From Prostheceraeus crozeri (lineage: Eukaryota > Platyhelminthes > Polycladida > Euryleptidae), in NCBI GenBank assembly GCA_907163375.1, contig CAJQUW010005326.1, forward strand, positions 1 to 64,000: a stretch of DNA of 64,000 nt. Direction: 5' to 3'. Numbering within the stretch: position 1 is the stretch's first letter; every line of letters begins with the position of its first letter. Below the pieces are notes generated by a model. The model was not told where the DNA came from and did not search any database. It saw only the letters and a list, made by a program, of their open reading frames with translations. Positions 10,744-20,674 of this stretch are shown piece by piece. A program made the translations under genes and the position numbers.

Positions 10744-11376
10744 ATGGAAGAAACAAAAGTGGATGAAACAAAAGTGGAAGAAACCGCAAGAATATATCCT
10801 TCGTTATCACAGTTAAAAATAAGTGAATTGAATAAAGAAAAACACAAAGATAGAGTTAGGTATATGAAAGATAAGGAATCTCAATTATTATTAAGATTAG
10901 AGCATTATAAAAAATTAAGAAGGAGATGGACTAATGTTAAGAATGTAACACAAGGAATTGGCATATTCTTAACAATAAGTTTAGGTGCTTTAACAATTGT
11001 TATATCTTCAGGTGTTTTAGTAATTCCAGTAGTTGCTACAGCTTTAACAGGTACGGGTGTTTTTGCAACTTCACTTGTTACAATGTTAGATAAATCTTTA
11101 ATAACTAAGAAACGAAAATCATTAAAAACTAAGCATTTACATATTAAAGAAGTCTATGATAAACTACATTACTACTTTCAAAGAGTATGTGATGATAATG
11201 TTATTACGTTAGATGAGATTGAAAAATTTGATCAAATAGCTAATGAAGTAAATCAAATATCATTTCAATTACAGTCAGAAAAAGTTGATGATAAGAATAA
11301 ACAGGATGGCAAAATTTTGAGTGATGGTAAAATTTCTAATGAAGAAAATGACAAAATTTTTTTAGAAGAGCTTTAA
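10744..11376 (+). CDS. Small membrane protein of the Polinton
   Basis: Open over 210 residues and looks whole. It has a charged N-terminus with a short repeat (EETKVDETKVEET), a basic helix, two hydrophobic segments at about residues 76-92 and 94-112 (GIFLTISLGALTIVISSG, then VLVIPVVATALTGTGVFA), and a basic plus acidic C-terminus. The start follows the element's T-run/AAAAATG motif. I do not recognise the family. A two-pass membrane protein, perhaps virion- or host-membrane associated, is inferred only from hydrophobicity. Confidence 0.7.
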   Translation: MEETKVDETKVEETARIYPSLSQLKISELNKEKHKDRVRYMKDKESQLLLRLEHYKKLRRRWTNVKNVTQGIGIFLTISLGALTIVISSGVLVIPVVATALTGTGVFATSLVTMLDKSLITKKRKSLKTKHLHIKEVYDKLHYYFQRVCDDNVITLDEIEKFDQIANEVNQISFQLQSEKVDDKNKQDGKILSDGKISNEENDKIFLEEL

Positions 11377-11550
11377 GCCAAAATTTAAGCAAAACTTTAT
11401 TAAACAAAACTTTATTAAACAAAACTTAAAACGAGAAACCTTTAAACGAAAAGATGTCAGACAACAAAGGAATAAAAAAATAATTTGTTCAGTAAAATGT
11501 TTTTGCTGTATTCCAATGTTACCACAAAATTCAAATATTATATTTCAAAA

Positions 11551-12363
11551 ATGGATGAAATTAAAGCTGATAATTTTAAAAGAATAAAACAATTAGAAGA
11601 GTTAATAAAACAAAGAAATATTATGAAAGAAAATCATCTTCAACATAGAATGATAAAAGCTGGTATTCAATCTGATATGTTTGAAAAAATGCAGCAAACC
11701 GAGCAAGTAAAAACTGATTTTGAGAAAACTATGAAACCATTTAAAACTCTTGAAAAAGAAAGTACAAATAATGATAAACAAATTGATATAACAGATCCAG
11801 AGCACAAAACTATATTAGATGACTATGGATTACTAGAATCAAACATTAATAAGAAATTACCAAAATCTATGCAATTTGAACATTCTATTTCATTTATAGA
11901 TGGAAAAACAATACCTAGATTTTATCACGGACAAAAAGAAATATTTCCACAACCTTTTCGAGGTTTAATTTTTTCACCAGATAAATCTCCTTTTAATTTA
12001 AATAGAAATTTTGTTGATCTTTTAAGAGGAGCAGATTTAAATAATTATGCTGTAGAAGATCTCATAAAATATAAAGCTATGTTAGATAGAGTTAAAGCAG
12101 GAAAAACTCTTAAACGTCATAGAGAATTAGAAAATTTATTATCAACGGGAGTTAAAGTAGGAAAAGGTTTTAAAACTGAAACAACTGTATTCTTACCAGA
12201 TGATCCACAAGAATTACTAAATAGATTAAATATTTTAATATCTGCAATAAAAGAAGGACATAATTCTAGTTTCAATGAAATTCATGCTATATTGAAAAGA
12301 CTGTTAGAAAAGAAGATTCTAAATGAAGAGAATTATAAAAGTATAACGAACCGAATGTTCTAG
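11551..12363 (+). CDS. Polinton coiled-coil protein, unknown function
   Basis: The frame is open from 11485, but the start at 11551 (MDEIKADNFKRIKQ) is preferred because it carries the same T-rich/CAAAAATG start context as the neighbouring genes. The N-terminal third is a charged coiled coil, the middle holds PRFYHGQKEIFPQPFRGLIFSP, and the C-terminus (LNILISAIKEGHNSSFNEI then ILKRLLEKKILNEENY) resembles a short helical module seen at the end of uncharacterised Polinton proteins. The last codons and the stop lie within a copy of the GC-rich hairpin element (12347-12376). Structural role inferred from position beside the penton gene. Confidence 0.65.
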   Translation: MDEIKADNFKRIKQLEELIKQRNIMKENHLQHRMIKAGIQSDMFEKMQQTEQVKTDFEKTMKPFKTLEKESTNNDKQIDITDPEHKTILDDYGLLESNINKKLPKSMQFEHSISFIDGKTIPRFYHGQKEIFPQPFRGLIFSPDKSPFNLNRNFVDLLRGADLNNYAVEDLIKYKAMLDRVKAGKTLKRHRELENLLSTGVKVGKGFKTETTVFLPDDPQELLNRLNILISAIKEGHNSSFNEIHAILKRLLEKKILNEENYKSITNRMF

Positions 12364-12376
12364 GGCTTCGCCCGTA
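12347..12376 (+). repeat. GC-rich hairpin element, class 1, copy A
   Basis: Begins CGAACCGA and ends with the perfect hairpin GGGCTTCGCCC. It spans the end of the coiled-coil gene and contributes its stop codon. The same element recurs on the minus strand at four other places. Confidence 0.8.
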
Positions 12377-12456
12377 GCTGAAATATGTTGTTGTTTTTAA
12401 TTTTTTATAAAAAAAATTTCATAAAAAAATGTTTATTTAAAATTTTTAGTTAAAAA

Positions 12457-13210
12457 ATGTGTTCAGCAGATTTAGACAAAATTAATAATCATTTAGAAAA
12501 TTTGACAGAGATTTTGGGTTCATCAAAATTCAGTACGACGTTAAAATTTATAACAACTACTTCATCACACACTTGTAATTTAGAACCCATTCTACATTTG
12601 GAACAAAATAAAAATTATCAAATTGCATTGACTAGTTTCTCTACATTTAACACTATTCAAAATGTTATAAAAGATGTGAATGATCAATTTAGATATTCTA
12701 CTGATAAAGGCAAAACATGGAAAATACAAACTTTTCTTCCTGGTTCTTACGAAGTTGAATCAATTTCAAATGAAATTAAGAGACATTTAGGTATACCATT
12801 TAAAGATAATAAACAATTACATTTCGCAGTTGAACCGGCAGTTAATAAAATTTCTCTTACTTTAGACGAAAATCATCAAGTTGATTTTAATCATGATAGA
12901 TCATTGTCAAAGCTATTAGGATTTAATAAACAAACCTATAGTCAAGGTTATCATTTAGGTGAGAAGATTCCAAAAATAACTGAAATAAATTCAACTGTTG
13001 TACATTGTGACATTATTGAAGGAGGATATATAAATGGTAAATTGTCAAATTTAATATTCAGTTTTCCAGCTTTTACTGTACCCATTGGTTAAAGATTAAA
13101 TGTATTTCCCCAAACATAAACATATTTTCCTATTACAAGAAAAACTATTAACAACATTGGCATTAGAATCACTGATGAGAAAGGACAAGAAATAAATTTT
13201 GGAGGTGAAG
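12457..13210 (+). pseudogene. Penton-like minor capsid protein
   Basis: Most of the gene is a 211-residue open stretch matching Polinton penton-like proteins: YQIALTSFSTFNTIQN, FRYSTDKGKTWKIQTFLPGSYEVESI, LGFNKQTYSQGYHLGE, ITEINSTVVHCDIIEGGYING and the capsid-like end FSFPAFTVPIG. These proteins have a single jelly-roll fold and occupy the vertices of the capsid. The gene is broken, with about one break. It lies directly before the ATPase, the usual structural neighbourhood, and its start has the shared AAAAATG motif. Confidence 0.85.
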
Positions 13211-13230
13211 AGATTATGATAGATCTTTTG

Positions 13231-13314
13231 GTTCGGGAGGTATAAACTCCCGTTCGGGAGGTATAAACTCCCGTTCAAGAGGTATAAACTCCCGTTCGGG
13301 AGGTATAAACTCCC
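13231..13314. repeat. Four tandem 21-bp hairpin repeats
   Basis: Four units of GTTCGGGAGGTATAAACTCC plus C, each able to fold as GGGAG-GTATAAA-CTCCC. The third unit has AA for GG. They lie between the penton and ATPase genes, and may work as a transcript end or processing signal like the other hairpins of this element (inference). Confidence 0.9.
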
Positions 13315-13373
13315 ACGCGAAGCTAGAAAAGTTTAATTTTCTTCTTCTTCTTTAAAAATAAAATAAAAATAAA

Positions 13374-13391
13374 TTTTTTTATTAAAAAATG
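13374..13391 (+). promoter_or_regulatory. Shared gene-start motif (ATPase)
   Basis: TTTTTTTATTAAAAAATG: a T run, then ATTAAAAA directly abutting the ATG. The same arrangement precedes most genes of this element and is a candidate promoter/initiator. Confidence 0.55.
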
Positions 13392-14154
13392 AGTGAAGTA
13401 CTACCATTAAATAAAAAAACTCAAATTTAATCATCATCCAAATTTATCTAATAAAGTTTTGTCAGTTATTTGCGGAAGATCAGGTTGTGGAAAAACATAT
13501 CTATTATTTAAAATTTTAACGACTCCAAATTTTATGGATTATAACAATCTTATAATTTATACAACAACAGCAGAACAACCCGTCTATCAATTTTTAAAGT
13601 ATGGATTTGAAAATAATCTTAAAAAAACAGCAATTGCTTCATTATTCAAAGAATATGAAAAATCTGAAGATGAAGAAGAAATAAGTTCGTGGTGTGAAGA
13701 AGCAGCAAAAAATAATCAGTTAGTTGAATCCAATAAAAATAAGCATATAAAGATACAATTAATAGATGATAGTGGTAATATGCAAGATCCTAGTAAACTA
13801 GATAAAACAATGAAACATTGTGTAATATTTGATGATTGTGTTAATGACAGAAATCAGTCAGTTCAGAGAAATTATTTCACAAGAGGTAGACATAACAACT
13901 GTAGTGTTTTTTATTTAACACAAAGTATGTATTCATTAGACGGAAGTGTTATTAGAAAGAATGCAAATATATTTATACTATTTGAAATAAATGCAAGAAA
14001 CTTAAGTGATTTGTTAAGAGATTTATGTGTAAGAAATAAAGATGAATTTAAACAATCGTGTAACAATGCTTGGTCAAAAGATTATGGATTTATCACAATT
14101 AATATTGATAAAAAAATTCATGATAGAGTTATAGAACATTTGTTTACCGAGTGA
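13389..14154 (+). pseudogene. Virion packaging ATPase (FtsK/HerA superfamily)
   Basis: The Walker A motif (GRSGCGKTYL) lies near the N-terminus, Walker B is HCVIFDDC about 115 residues later, and a sensor-like GRHNNCSVFYLTQS follows. This is the arrangement of the A32/FtsK-HerA-type genome-packaging ATPases of Polintons, adintoviruses and virophages, which pump DNA into the capsid. The catalytic core is in one long open stretch. The gene as a whole is broken, with about one break. The start is chosen by the T-run/AAAAATG motif. Confidence 0.92.
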
Positions 14155-16795
14155 TAAAAAAATATACAAATATAGTGTTATAATATTTTTTTTTATTTTA
14201 TGTATATATCAAATTTGACTATCTTAGAAATTAGAAAATTAAAAAGGTGAAGTAGTTATTCCATCAGGTAAATTTTTCTTTTATCATCAAATGGATCTAA
14301 TGCTAATTTATGTTCTTCTTTTAAATACATTTTATGTTTTTTTGAATTAAGTCTATAAATTACATGCTGTTTTTATTTCATTATTAAATAATACATTTTT
14401 ATAATCTTGAAATGTTATTTGATTAGCCACTGATGCCTTTGAAATTCCTTTTGATGTTTTATGTGTTTTAATATTATTAGTTGTGTTATAACAGTAACAT
14501 TTAGATTTTAAAAATATAGCTTCTGTTATGAAATCTTCATTTCCTTCTAGTTCATCTTTTACTTTACATAATTCTGAAGGATGAATGATATCTTTTATTT
14601 TATTAATTTCTTCATCAAGTGAAGAATTATACGGTATTGTTAATTCTAAGAAAACAGAATCGGTATCTGTAAAGTGTAATTTATAGTTTTTGCCATAAGC
14701 AGGTGCTAAATAATCATATATAAATCTATACATAAATGGTTTAGCTAATTCTAATATAGTGAATCCTATAATATTAGACTTATCATGTTTTACGCTGATT
14801 CGACGTAAATGTACAGCACATAGTTCATCACTAAATCTAGTAGTTCTTTTATATGTAGGTTTCCTTGTTAAATTTTGAAACCTATCTTTATTATAAACTA
14901 TTTCAATATTTTGTCTATTATGCACATTTTCTAAAGTCTTACCATAAAATGCATTATTCATTAATTTGAAGAACACGTTTCCAAAATCATCTTTATTTCT
15001 TTTAGCTATTTTACGTTTTTCAATATTGAACTCTATATAATCTTTTAACCACCTAGATTTTCTATACACTAGCTTCCGGTGAATTTTTGTGAGAATCATT
15101 CCATGATCTAAATACCAATCTAGCATTCTTCCTTCAACAAAATACTTTCCTTTATTGCTTTGTGTTAACATAAGGTTTTTTGTTGGTCTGTATTTCTTAG
15201 GAATTATAGATTTTTGATAATCTGAAAATCTTCTATATTGGGAATTTTGTTTTCGGGACAGAAAGGAAAATATTTTGTTTTATCTTTTATTTCATCAGGG
15301 TATACTAAATCAACTTCATATATATAACCATGATTATAATTTCCATCATATGTTTTTTGATAATCAAGAATATTACACCATTCCATCTCACCTGTTGGTA
15401 ATTCTTGTATCATGCAAGAAGAATATAAGCTATTAAAATCATAATATAACAAATAGTTTTCTCTCATGAATTCATCAATTGCATTTTCACGTTCTACTCC
15501 TTCTCGTTTCGTTCGAAAAATTTCTAATATTTTTTCTTTTTCTTCTGGAGATAAAGGTTTCATTATTCCATATTCTTGTGGATTTACTTTCTTATTGTAA
15601 CACTGTACATAGCGATTACCTAAAACTGATGAAACTCCACCTCTAATTCCAGATTCAAAAAATAATAATTTATCATATGTATTTTCTTTATAATGTTTAA
15701 GTTTGACGGACTTTGTCCTAGAGCCATCGGCTTGAACACCAGTATGTTTTAATCCTGCTAACCATGTTAAACCTGGTGTAGAATAAAAATAACATGGATC
15801 TATTCCATAATATTCTAAACACATGTCACGAAAGTTTTCAAAAAGATCGGCTAGTATTAGCACATCTATCTGAAGATATTTCATTGTATAATCATACATT
15901 GTTCTACAATTTAACTCTCTCCAATTTTTTCAGCTTCTGCATAATCTTCTTCAGATAATTGTGATTGTTTTAATGTTGATTTAAATTTATTTATTGGAGG
16001 AAGTTGTTTTTCTTCCATAATTTTATTCACAGAATTAAAATCAGTCTTCGACTGTGAACCACAGGTTTTATCTCCAGTTATGTACTCATACGGAAATATT
16101 CCTTTTAAAGGTTTAAAATTATATTTATTTAATATTTTACATTGTTCAGATTTCAAAGTTTTTCCCATAACATCTAATGAATAAGGAGTAAAAAATCTAA
16201 GTGCATCTAAAATTCTAATACAACCTAATTGCATTGAAAAATATTCTTCTTCTGTTTTACATAGTACATTTATTTGTTGTTGTTGTAATTTTTCAGATGA
16301 AAATAAATCTTTCATTATTAAATGGAAATCATATTTAGAACCGTTATAGAAATATAAAGGAACAAAGTTATATTTAAATTTATTAGCATTAAGATTACAA
16401 GAATTATGTGCTGCACCTCTATATAATCCATTTAGATGATCATGATCTTTTACCTTATTAAGATATCTACCTCTGCCATTTTTATAATTTTTTGTAAATT
16501 CTTTTCCCAGTAATAACAATTTGTTTCATTAACAAAATTAATTTTTTCTTCATCCGTTAATGGCATCATTGGTATATTTGTTTCAAGCAATTGAGAAAAA
16601 CGTCCTTGTAATTCTTCTACTTTCTTTGTAAAAATTTCTGAACTATCTTCACCATAATATTGATAATATTCTGATTTAAATAATTCAGGATAATTTGAAT
16701 GAATGTACATTCCCCAACATAATGGTTTTTGTTCAAATAAATATTTTTCTTTACTTTGTTCAGCTGCACTTTTTTCATAATTATCATTTTCAGAA

Positions 16796-16828
16796 TCGGG
16801 CGAAGCCCTGGAAGACATCTCCGATGTC
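16796..16828 (-). repeat. GC-rich hairpin element, class 1, copy D (partial)
   Basis: GGGCGAAGCCC (16798-16808) followed by a second hairpin GACATC/GATGTC. It lies inside the polymerase coding region and adds an in-frame SRASPD peptide between ordinary low-complexity residues. Confidence 0.75.
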
Positions 16829-18370
16829 CCGTGATTTTGTGTCATATTAACATTATATGCTTCAAAATCACAATAAATAGTAAAGGGTACTTTATTTTTG
16901 AAATACCATTTATTGTATTCTAAATAATCATCTTCAGGAAAAGTATTTTCAACTGCTTCGTTTTGTTGACAATTCTCCAAATGTCTATTCATTTCTTCTT
17001 TAGTTCTAAAACTTGTCATACATTGAAGACAAGGAAAATTTGTATTATCTGAAGTTTTTGTAAATATAGAAACGTCTTTACACAATATAAAATGACCCTG
17101 ATAATATAAAATATTCGCTTGTGCTGGTTGCTTTGTTTGTTTTAATTTTTCAAATTTATCTTTATATATTTCATGTGTTTCATCAATTTGTCTTTGTAAA
17201 TCTTTTTCAGACTGTTGATAATTTTGATTGAATATTTCAGCTGTTGTTCATATTCATTATTATATTGTTCTTTATATTGTTGTTGACATTTTTTAAACAT
17301 TCATTTAATTCTTTATTTTCTTCATTATTTAATTCTTTATTGTCTTTATTTAATTCTTGAATCGTTTCTATCTTATTTTGATATTTATGGCCATATTCTT
17401 GTACTAATATTTTTGTTTGTTGTTGATAATCTGTTTTACATTTTTGTAAAATTTCATTTAAATTTTGTAATTTTTGTTGATATTCTAAAGATAAAGATAA
17501 ATAATCGGAATCATAATCATAATTATAATTACGTCCTTTATAATTATTATGATTAATCATTATTGGTGATAGTGTTTTAACAATTTGAAATTTTTCAGTA
17601 CATATTATATTTCCTTGGTAAAAAATATTATGATGCATGTAATTTCCTTTATCATTATATACTATTTCTGATTGACATAAATTTTTATTATTCAAATAAA
17701 TTTTTTTTGAATCTGAGTAAAGTGGAGTAATTTTACCAATAGAAACATAATTCACATTTAATTCAAAAACATTAAATTTTTATTCTTTTTATGAAACTTT
17801 TTTAACCTATTATAATCATATGGAAATTCATGTAAGCCATCAGAAAGATCAAATTCATTTATGTATTCTTCTTTATTGTAATGACTTAGTCTTTCTTTAT
17901 GATATTCTGCAGGATGTAAATGTGCTATAATACTCCACAGAAAACAATAATCATCTTCATTTTTTATGTTGATTATTTGTGGTGAACTTAAAGGTAAAGA
18001 AACATAACTACCACCAGTATTATTTTTATTTTTATCAATTACTATTTTCTTAGATAGTGTTTTAACAAATCTCCAACCAGATTCACGTAATTGGGCTTCA
18101 ATTATACAATTTTCTAATTTAAGTATCATCGATTCAAGTATGGGTTGTATATCATTTACATTATGAATTTCTTGTGAATTTGTAAAATGTCCTTGTATTA
18201 TTTCTTCAGGAATTCCATCAGGTCCATTTTTTGTATAAAGTACTTCTACATTCATATAACATTTGAAAGATTTCTTAAATATATTATAAAAGTTAGCTAG
18301 AATATCAGAAAAAGTTTCATCGGTTTCATTATGTTCAACCGATTCATTAAATAAATATTTTTTATCTGTT

Positions 18371-18399
18371 ATGGGCGAAGCCCTAGCACCGTCGGTTCG
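18371..18399 (-). repeat. GC-rich hairpin element, class 1, copy B
   Basis: Minus strand: CGAACCGACGGTGCTAGG then the GGGCTTCGCCC hairpin. It sits in the N-terminal part of the polymerase gene and is translated in frame as RTDGARASPI; a partial duplicate (ERTDEAERTD) adjoins. Confidence 0.85.
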
Positions 18400-18914
18400 T
18401 TCGGCTTCATCGGTTCGTTCAGCTTCATATGTTTTTTTAATTTCGTTTAATTCATCTATTTCGTTAAATTCATCAGTATCGCTAAATAAATATCTTCCAT
18501 CTGGTATGGTCTCATCTTCACTATTAAAAACTTTTTTATATTCCGAATGTGAATAATCATCAAACATTTTTTTAACTAATGTATCAGTAGGTAATGTTTC
18601 TAGATAGTTTATATAATTATTTGATTTTAATATATTTCCTTCATCAACTCGATCTACATTTTGTAAATGCAATTTAATATCTAAATGAGATTGATAACTT
18701 CTTTTTGTTTGCAACTTTTTTTACATAAGTTACAATAAAACTTGGTATTTTCCATTTTTTATAAAGAAAAAATTGTGTTTTAATTTTAGATATAAACATT
18801 CTAATATCAAGGTCTTGAGAGTTATTTTATATTATTATATATTTCACGTTCTTAAGTTATTTTATTTTCTTTATCACATTAAGTTTTATCACATAACGTT
18901 TTATCAAAAGATAA

Positions 18915-20297
18915 TTAAAATTTATTTTCACAAACTATTGATTCTTCATCATCAACAATTGATTCTTCATCATCATAATAAATTGTTTCTTCAACATCAT
19001 AAATTACACTTTTTGGTATAGGATGCCATTCCCTGATAGGATACCATTCTCTTATTGGAATATCTAACTCTAAATTACATTTTTTATCTGATAATAATAT
19101 AATAGAGAAAAATATTGGTCTTTGATCTCTTTTGGAAAATTTAATAACACCACCATAATCTGAATCACTTTTAGTTTTTATTAAAGATGATAAAATTTTT
19201 AATTGATTAGATGTAAATCCTAATTTAAATTTTGTAGACCCGACACATAGTTGTCTAACAGTATCTTCAACTATACCATCATTATTATTTTCAATTGTAA
19301 GAAAATGAAATTTAGATAAATTTTGATTATATGTAGTATTAATATCATGTACACGTACATCAGTATGAGATATAAATTTTTCTTCACTTAGATTTTTATA
19401 ATTACTAATATTTTTATAATCTTTTTTACCATTTACACCATTTTCAGATGTTTCAAAATCATCATTTATATTATCATCATCTATATTATCATCATCAACA
19501 TTATTATTATAAGATTCTTTAAGATCGGGCAAAGCCCTAGAACCTTCGGTTCGTTTATTATGATTATGATTATGGTCATTGTTAATAGTATAAGGTATAG
19601 TCCACATATAAATTTTTTCTTGTTGGGCCAAACCATTTATATTGGATTTTGATAATTTAATATTTAAATTTGAATATAATCCTATATAAGTATCATCATC
19701 ATATCTTTGCGGCATTTCTAATGTTTCTTGTTTATATATTGTATCTCTATAATAAACTTGGCATAATAATTCTTCATTATGTTTTTTACTCTCCATGTGA
19801 ATGTTATATTGATTTTGATCGTCAACAAATAATCTTATTTTTTCTTTGGAAAAAGATTTTAATTTTTTAACTAATTCTCTAATATTGATATAATTAATAA
19901 TTTTATTTTCTATCCAATCAGTATTACTAATTGGTAACACTGCTCTAATAAATGCATAAACATTATTATGACCTATTATAACCATATTTTCTTTATTTAA
20001 TTCTACATAAGCTACATCATTATATTTGCTCACAATCTCCATAAATTTTATAAATGGAACCCCCGGAAATAAACAATAGTTAGTTTCTATAGAAGGTAAA
20101 CCTTTAGTCTGTTCTCTAAGTATTTCGGCTTGTAATTCAAACAAAAGATTTACATCTATACATGGATTTGTAATAGTATTATTATTATTATTATTATTAT
20201 TATCAAAACATATATTTTCGAATCCCGTTGATCTCGTCGAATAAGAAGAACAGGATGATGCGGGGGAATATAATTTTTTTAAATTTGCTTTTTCCAT
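18915..20297 (-). CDS. Unidentified 460-residue Polinton protein
   Basis: One open frame of 460 residues, starting with the shared AAAAATG motif and running in the same direction as the polymerase. The N-terminus is low-complexity (Ser/Tyr-rich, then an Asn run from an ATT microsatellite); the C-terminus is acidic (YYDDEESIVDDEESIV). Two regions, about 70-180 and 335-410, have alternating strand/helix patterns (MVIIGHNNVYAFIRAVLPIS, IRLFVDDQNQYNIHME, LGFTSNQLKILSSLIK) that loosely recall a sliding-clamp fold. I do not recognise the family; a polymerase accessory role is only suggested by position. Confidence 0.6.
   Translation of the reverse strand: MEKANLKKLYSPASSCSSYSTRSTGFENICFDNNNNNNNNTITNPCIDVNLLFELQAEILREQTKGLPSIETNYCLFPGVPFIKFMEIVSKYNDVAYVELNKENMVIIGHNNVYAFIRAVLPISNTDWIENKIINYINIRELVKKLKSFSKEKIRLFVDDQNQYNIHMESKKHNEELLCQVYYRDTIYKQETLEMPQRYDDDTYIGLYSNLNIKLSKSNINGLAQQEKIYMWTIPYTINNDHNHNHNKRTEGSRALPDLKESYNNNVDDDNIDDDNINDDFETSENGVNGKKDYKNISNYKNLSEEKFISHTDVRVHDINTTYNQNLSKFHFLTIENNNDGIVEDTVRQLCVGSTKFKLGFTSNQLKILSSLIKTKSDSDYGGVIKFSKRDQRPIFFSIILLSDKKCNLELDIPIREWYPIREWHPIPKSVIYDVEETIYYDDEESIVDDEESIVCENKF
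19525..19553 (-). repeat. GC-rich hairpin element, class 1, copy C
   Basis: Minus strand: CGAACCGAAGGTTCTAGG then GGGCTTTGCCC. In frame in the 460-residue protein as KRTEGSRALPDL, the same reading frame of the element as copy B. Confidence 0.85.
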
Positions 20298-20320
20298 TTT
20301 TTTATTTTTATTAGAAAAAA

Positions 20321-20345
20321 TTTATTTTTTTATTGTTAAAAAATG
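20321..20345 (+). promoter_or_regulatory. Shared gene-start motif (fibre-like gene)
   Basis: TTTATTTTTTTATTGTTAAA followed by AAATG at the start codon 20343. The divergent gene starting at 20297 has a similar T/A-rich leader, so this 45-bp gap is probably a two-way promoter. Confidence 0.5.
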
Positions 20346-20606
20346 ATGTTACCAAATGTTGGTGGAGGTGCATATATCCCGAATAATCGTGAATTAGAAA
20401 TAGAAATAGAAAATTATATCATGAAAACTGGAGATGTTTTATCTGGTCCATTGCATCTTTCTATTCTTCCGCAACAAAATACAGAGTTAACAAATAAACA
20501 ATATGTTGATACACAAATCAATGATTTAAAAGAAAAAAATATAAACGATGTTTTGGTTCCACTGATGAATGAATTAAAGTTGCTTAAACTTAATGACAAA
20601 TCATAA
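20343..20606 (+). CDS. Phage tail-fibre-like protein in a Polinton
   Basis: 87 residues, open, with an ATG in the shared start context. The core MKTGDVLSGPLHL (27-39) followed by ELTNKQYVDTQI (48-59) is the repeat found in phage tail fibres and short-tail-fibre proteins ('GGDMTGPLxL ... EAATKxYVD'). A C-terminal helix follows. In phages this segment precedes the receptor-binding stalk. Here a long coiled-coil gene comes next, so the two may form a vertex fibre; that is inference. It is flanked by a perfect 31-bp inverted repeat. Confidence 0.7.
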   Translation: MMLPNVGGGAYIPNNRELEIEIENYIMKTGDVLSGPLHLSILPQQNTELTNKQYVDTQINDLKEKNINDVLVPLMNELKLLKLNDKS

Positions 20607-20674
20607 AACGAAAAATTATTAAAACTTGATAAAAAGGATAGAGAGCTAATGCAGATTGGAAGCATTGGAGCAGA

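Larger units (their letters stand above)
14353..18754 (-). pseudogene. pPolB: Protein-primed family B DNA polymerase, Polinton type
   Basis: Read on the minus strand the region carries a Cys/His finger-like N-terminus, an asparagine-rich coiled coil, a conserved N-terminal domain (ESGWRFVKTL, INIKNEDDYCFLWSI, HPAEYHKER), exonuclease motif I (FTIYCDFEAYN), the HDHLNGLYRGAAHNSCN and FVPLYFYNGSKYDFHLIM motifs, motif A (LLYYDFNSLYSS), motif B (KLMNNAFYGKTLENV), motif C (HFTDTDSVF) and KGISKASV. This is the full domain order of a Polinton polymerase with proofreading. It is broken in about five places. It converges on the ATPase gene. Copies of a GC-rich hairpin element lie inside it, in frame. 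Confidence 0.93.

Noticed and set aside
13231-13314. Possible CRISPR array
   Set aside because: Four direct 21-bp repeats have no spacers, lie in a eukaryotic Polinton and fold individually as hairpins.
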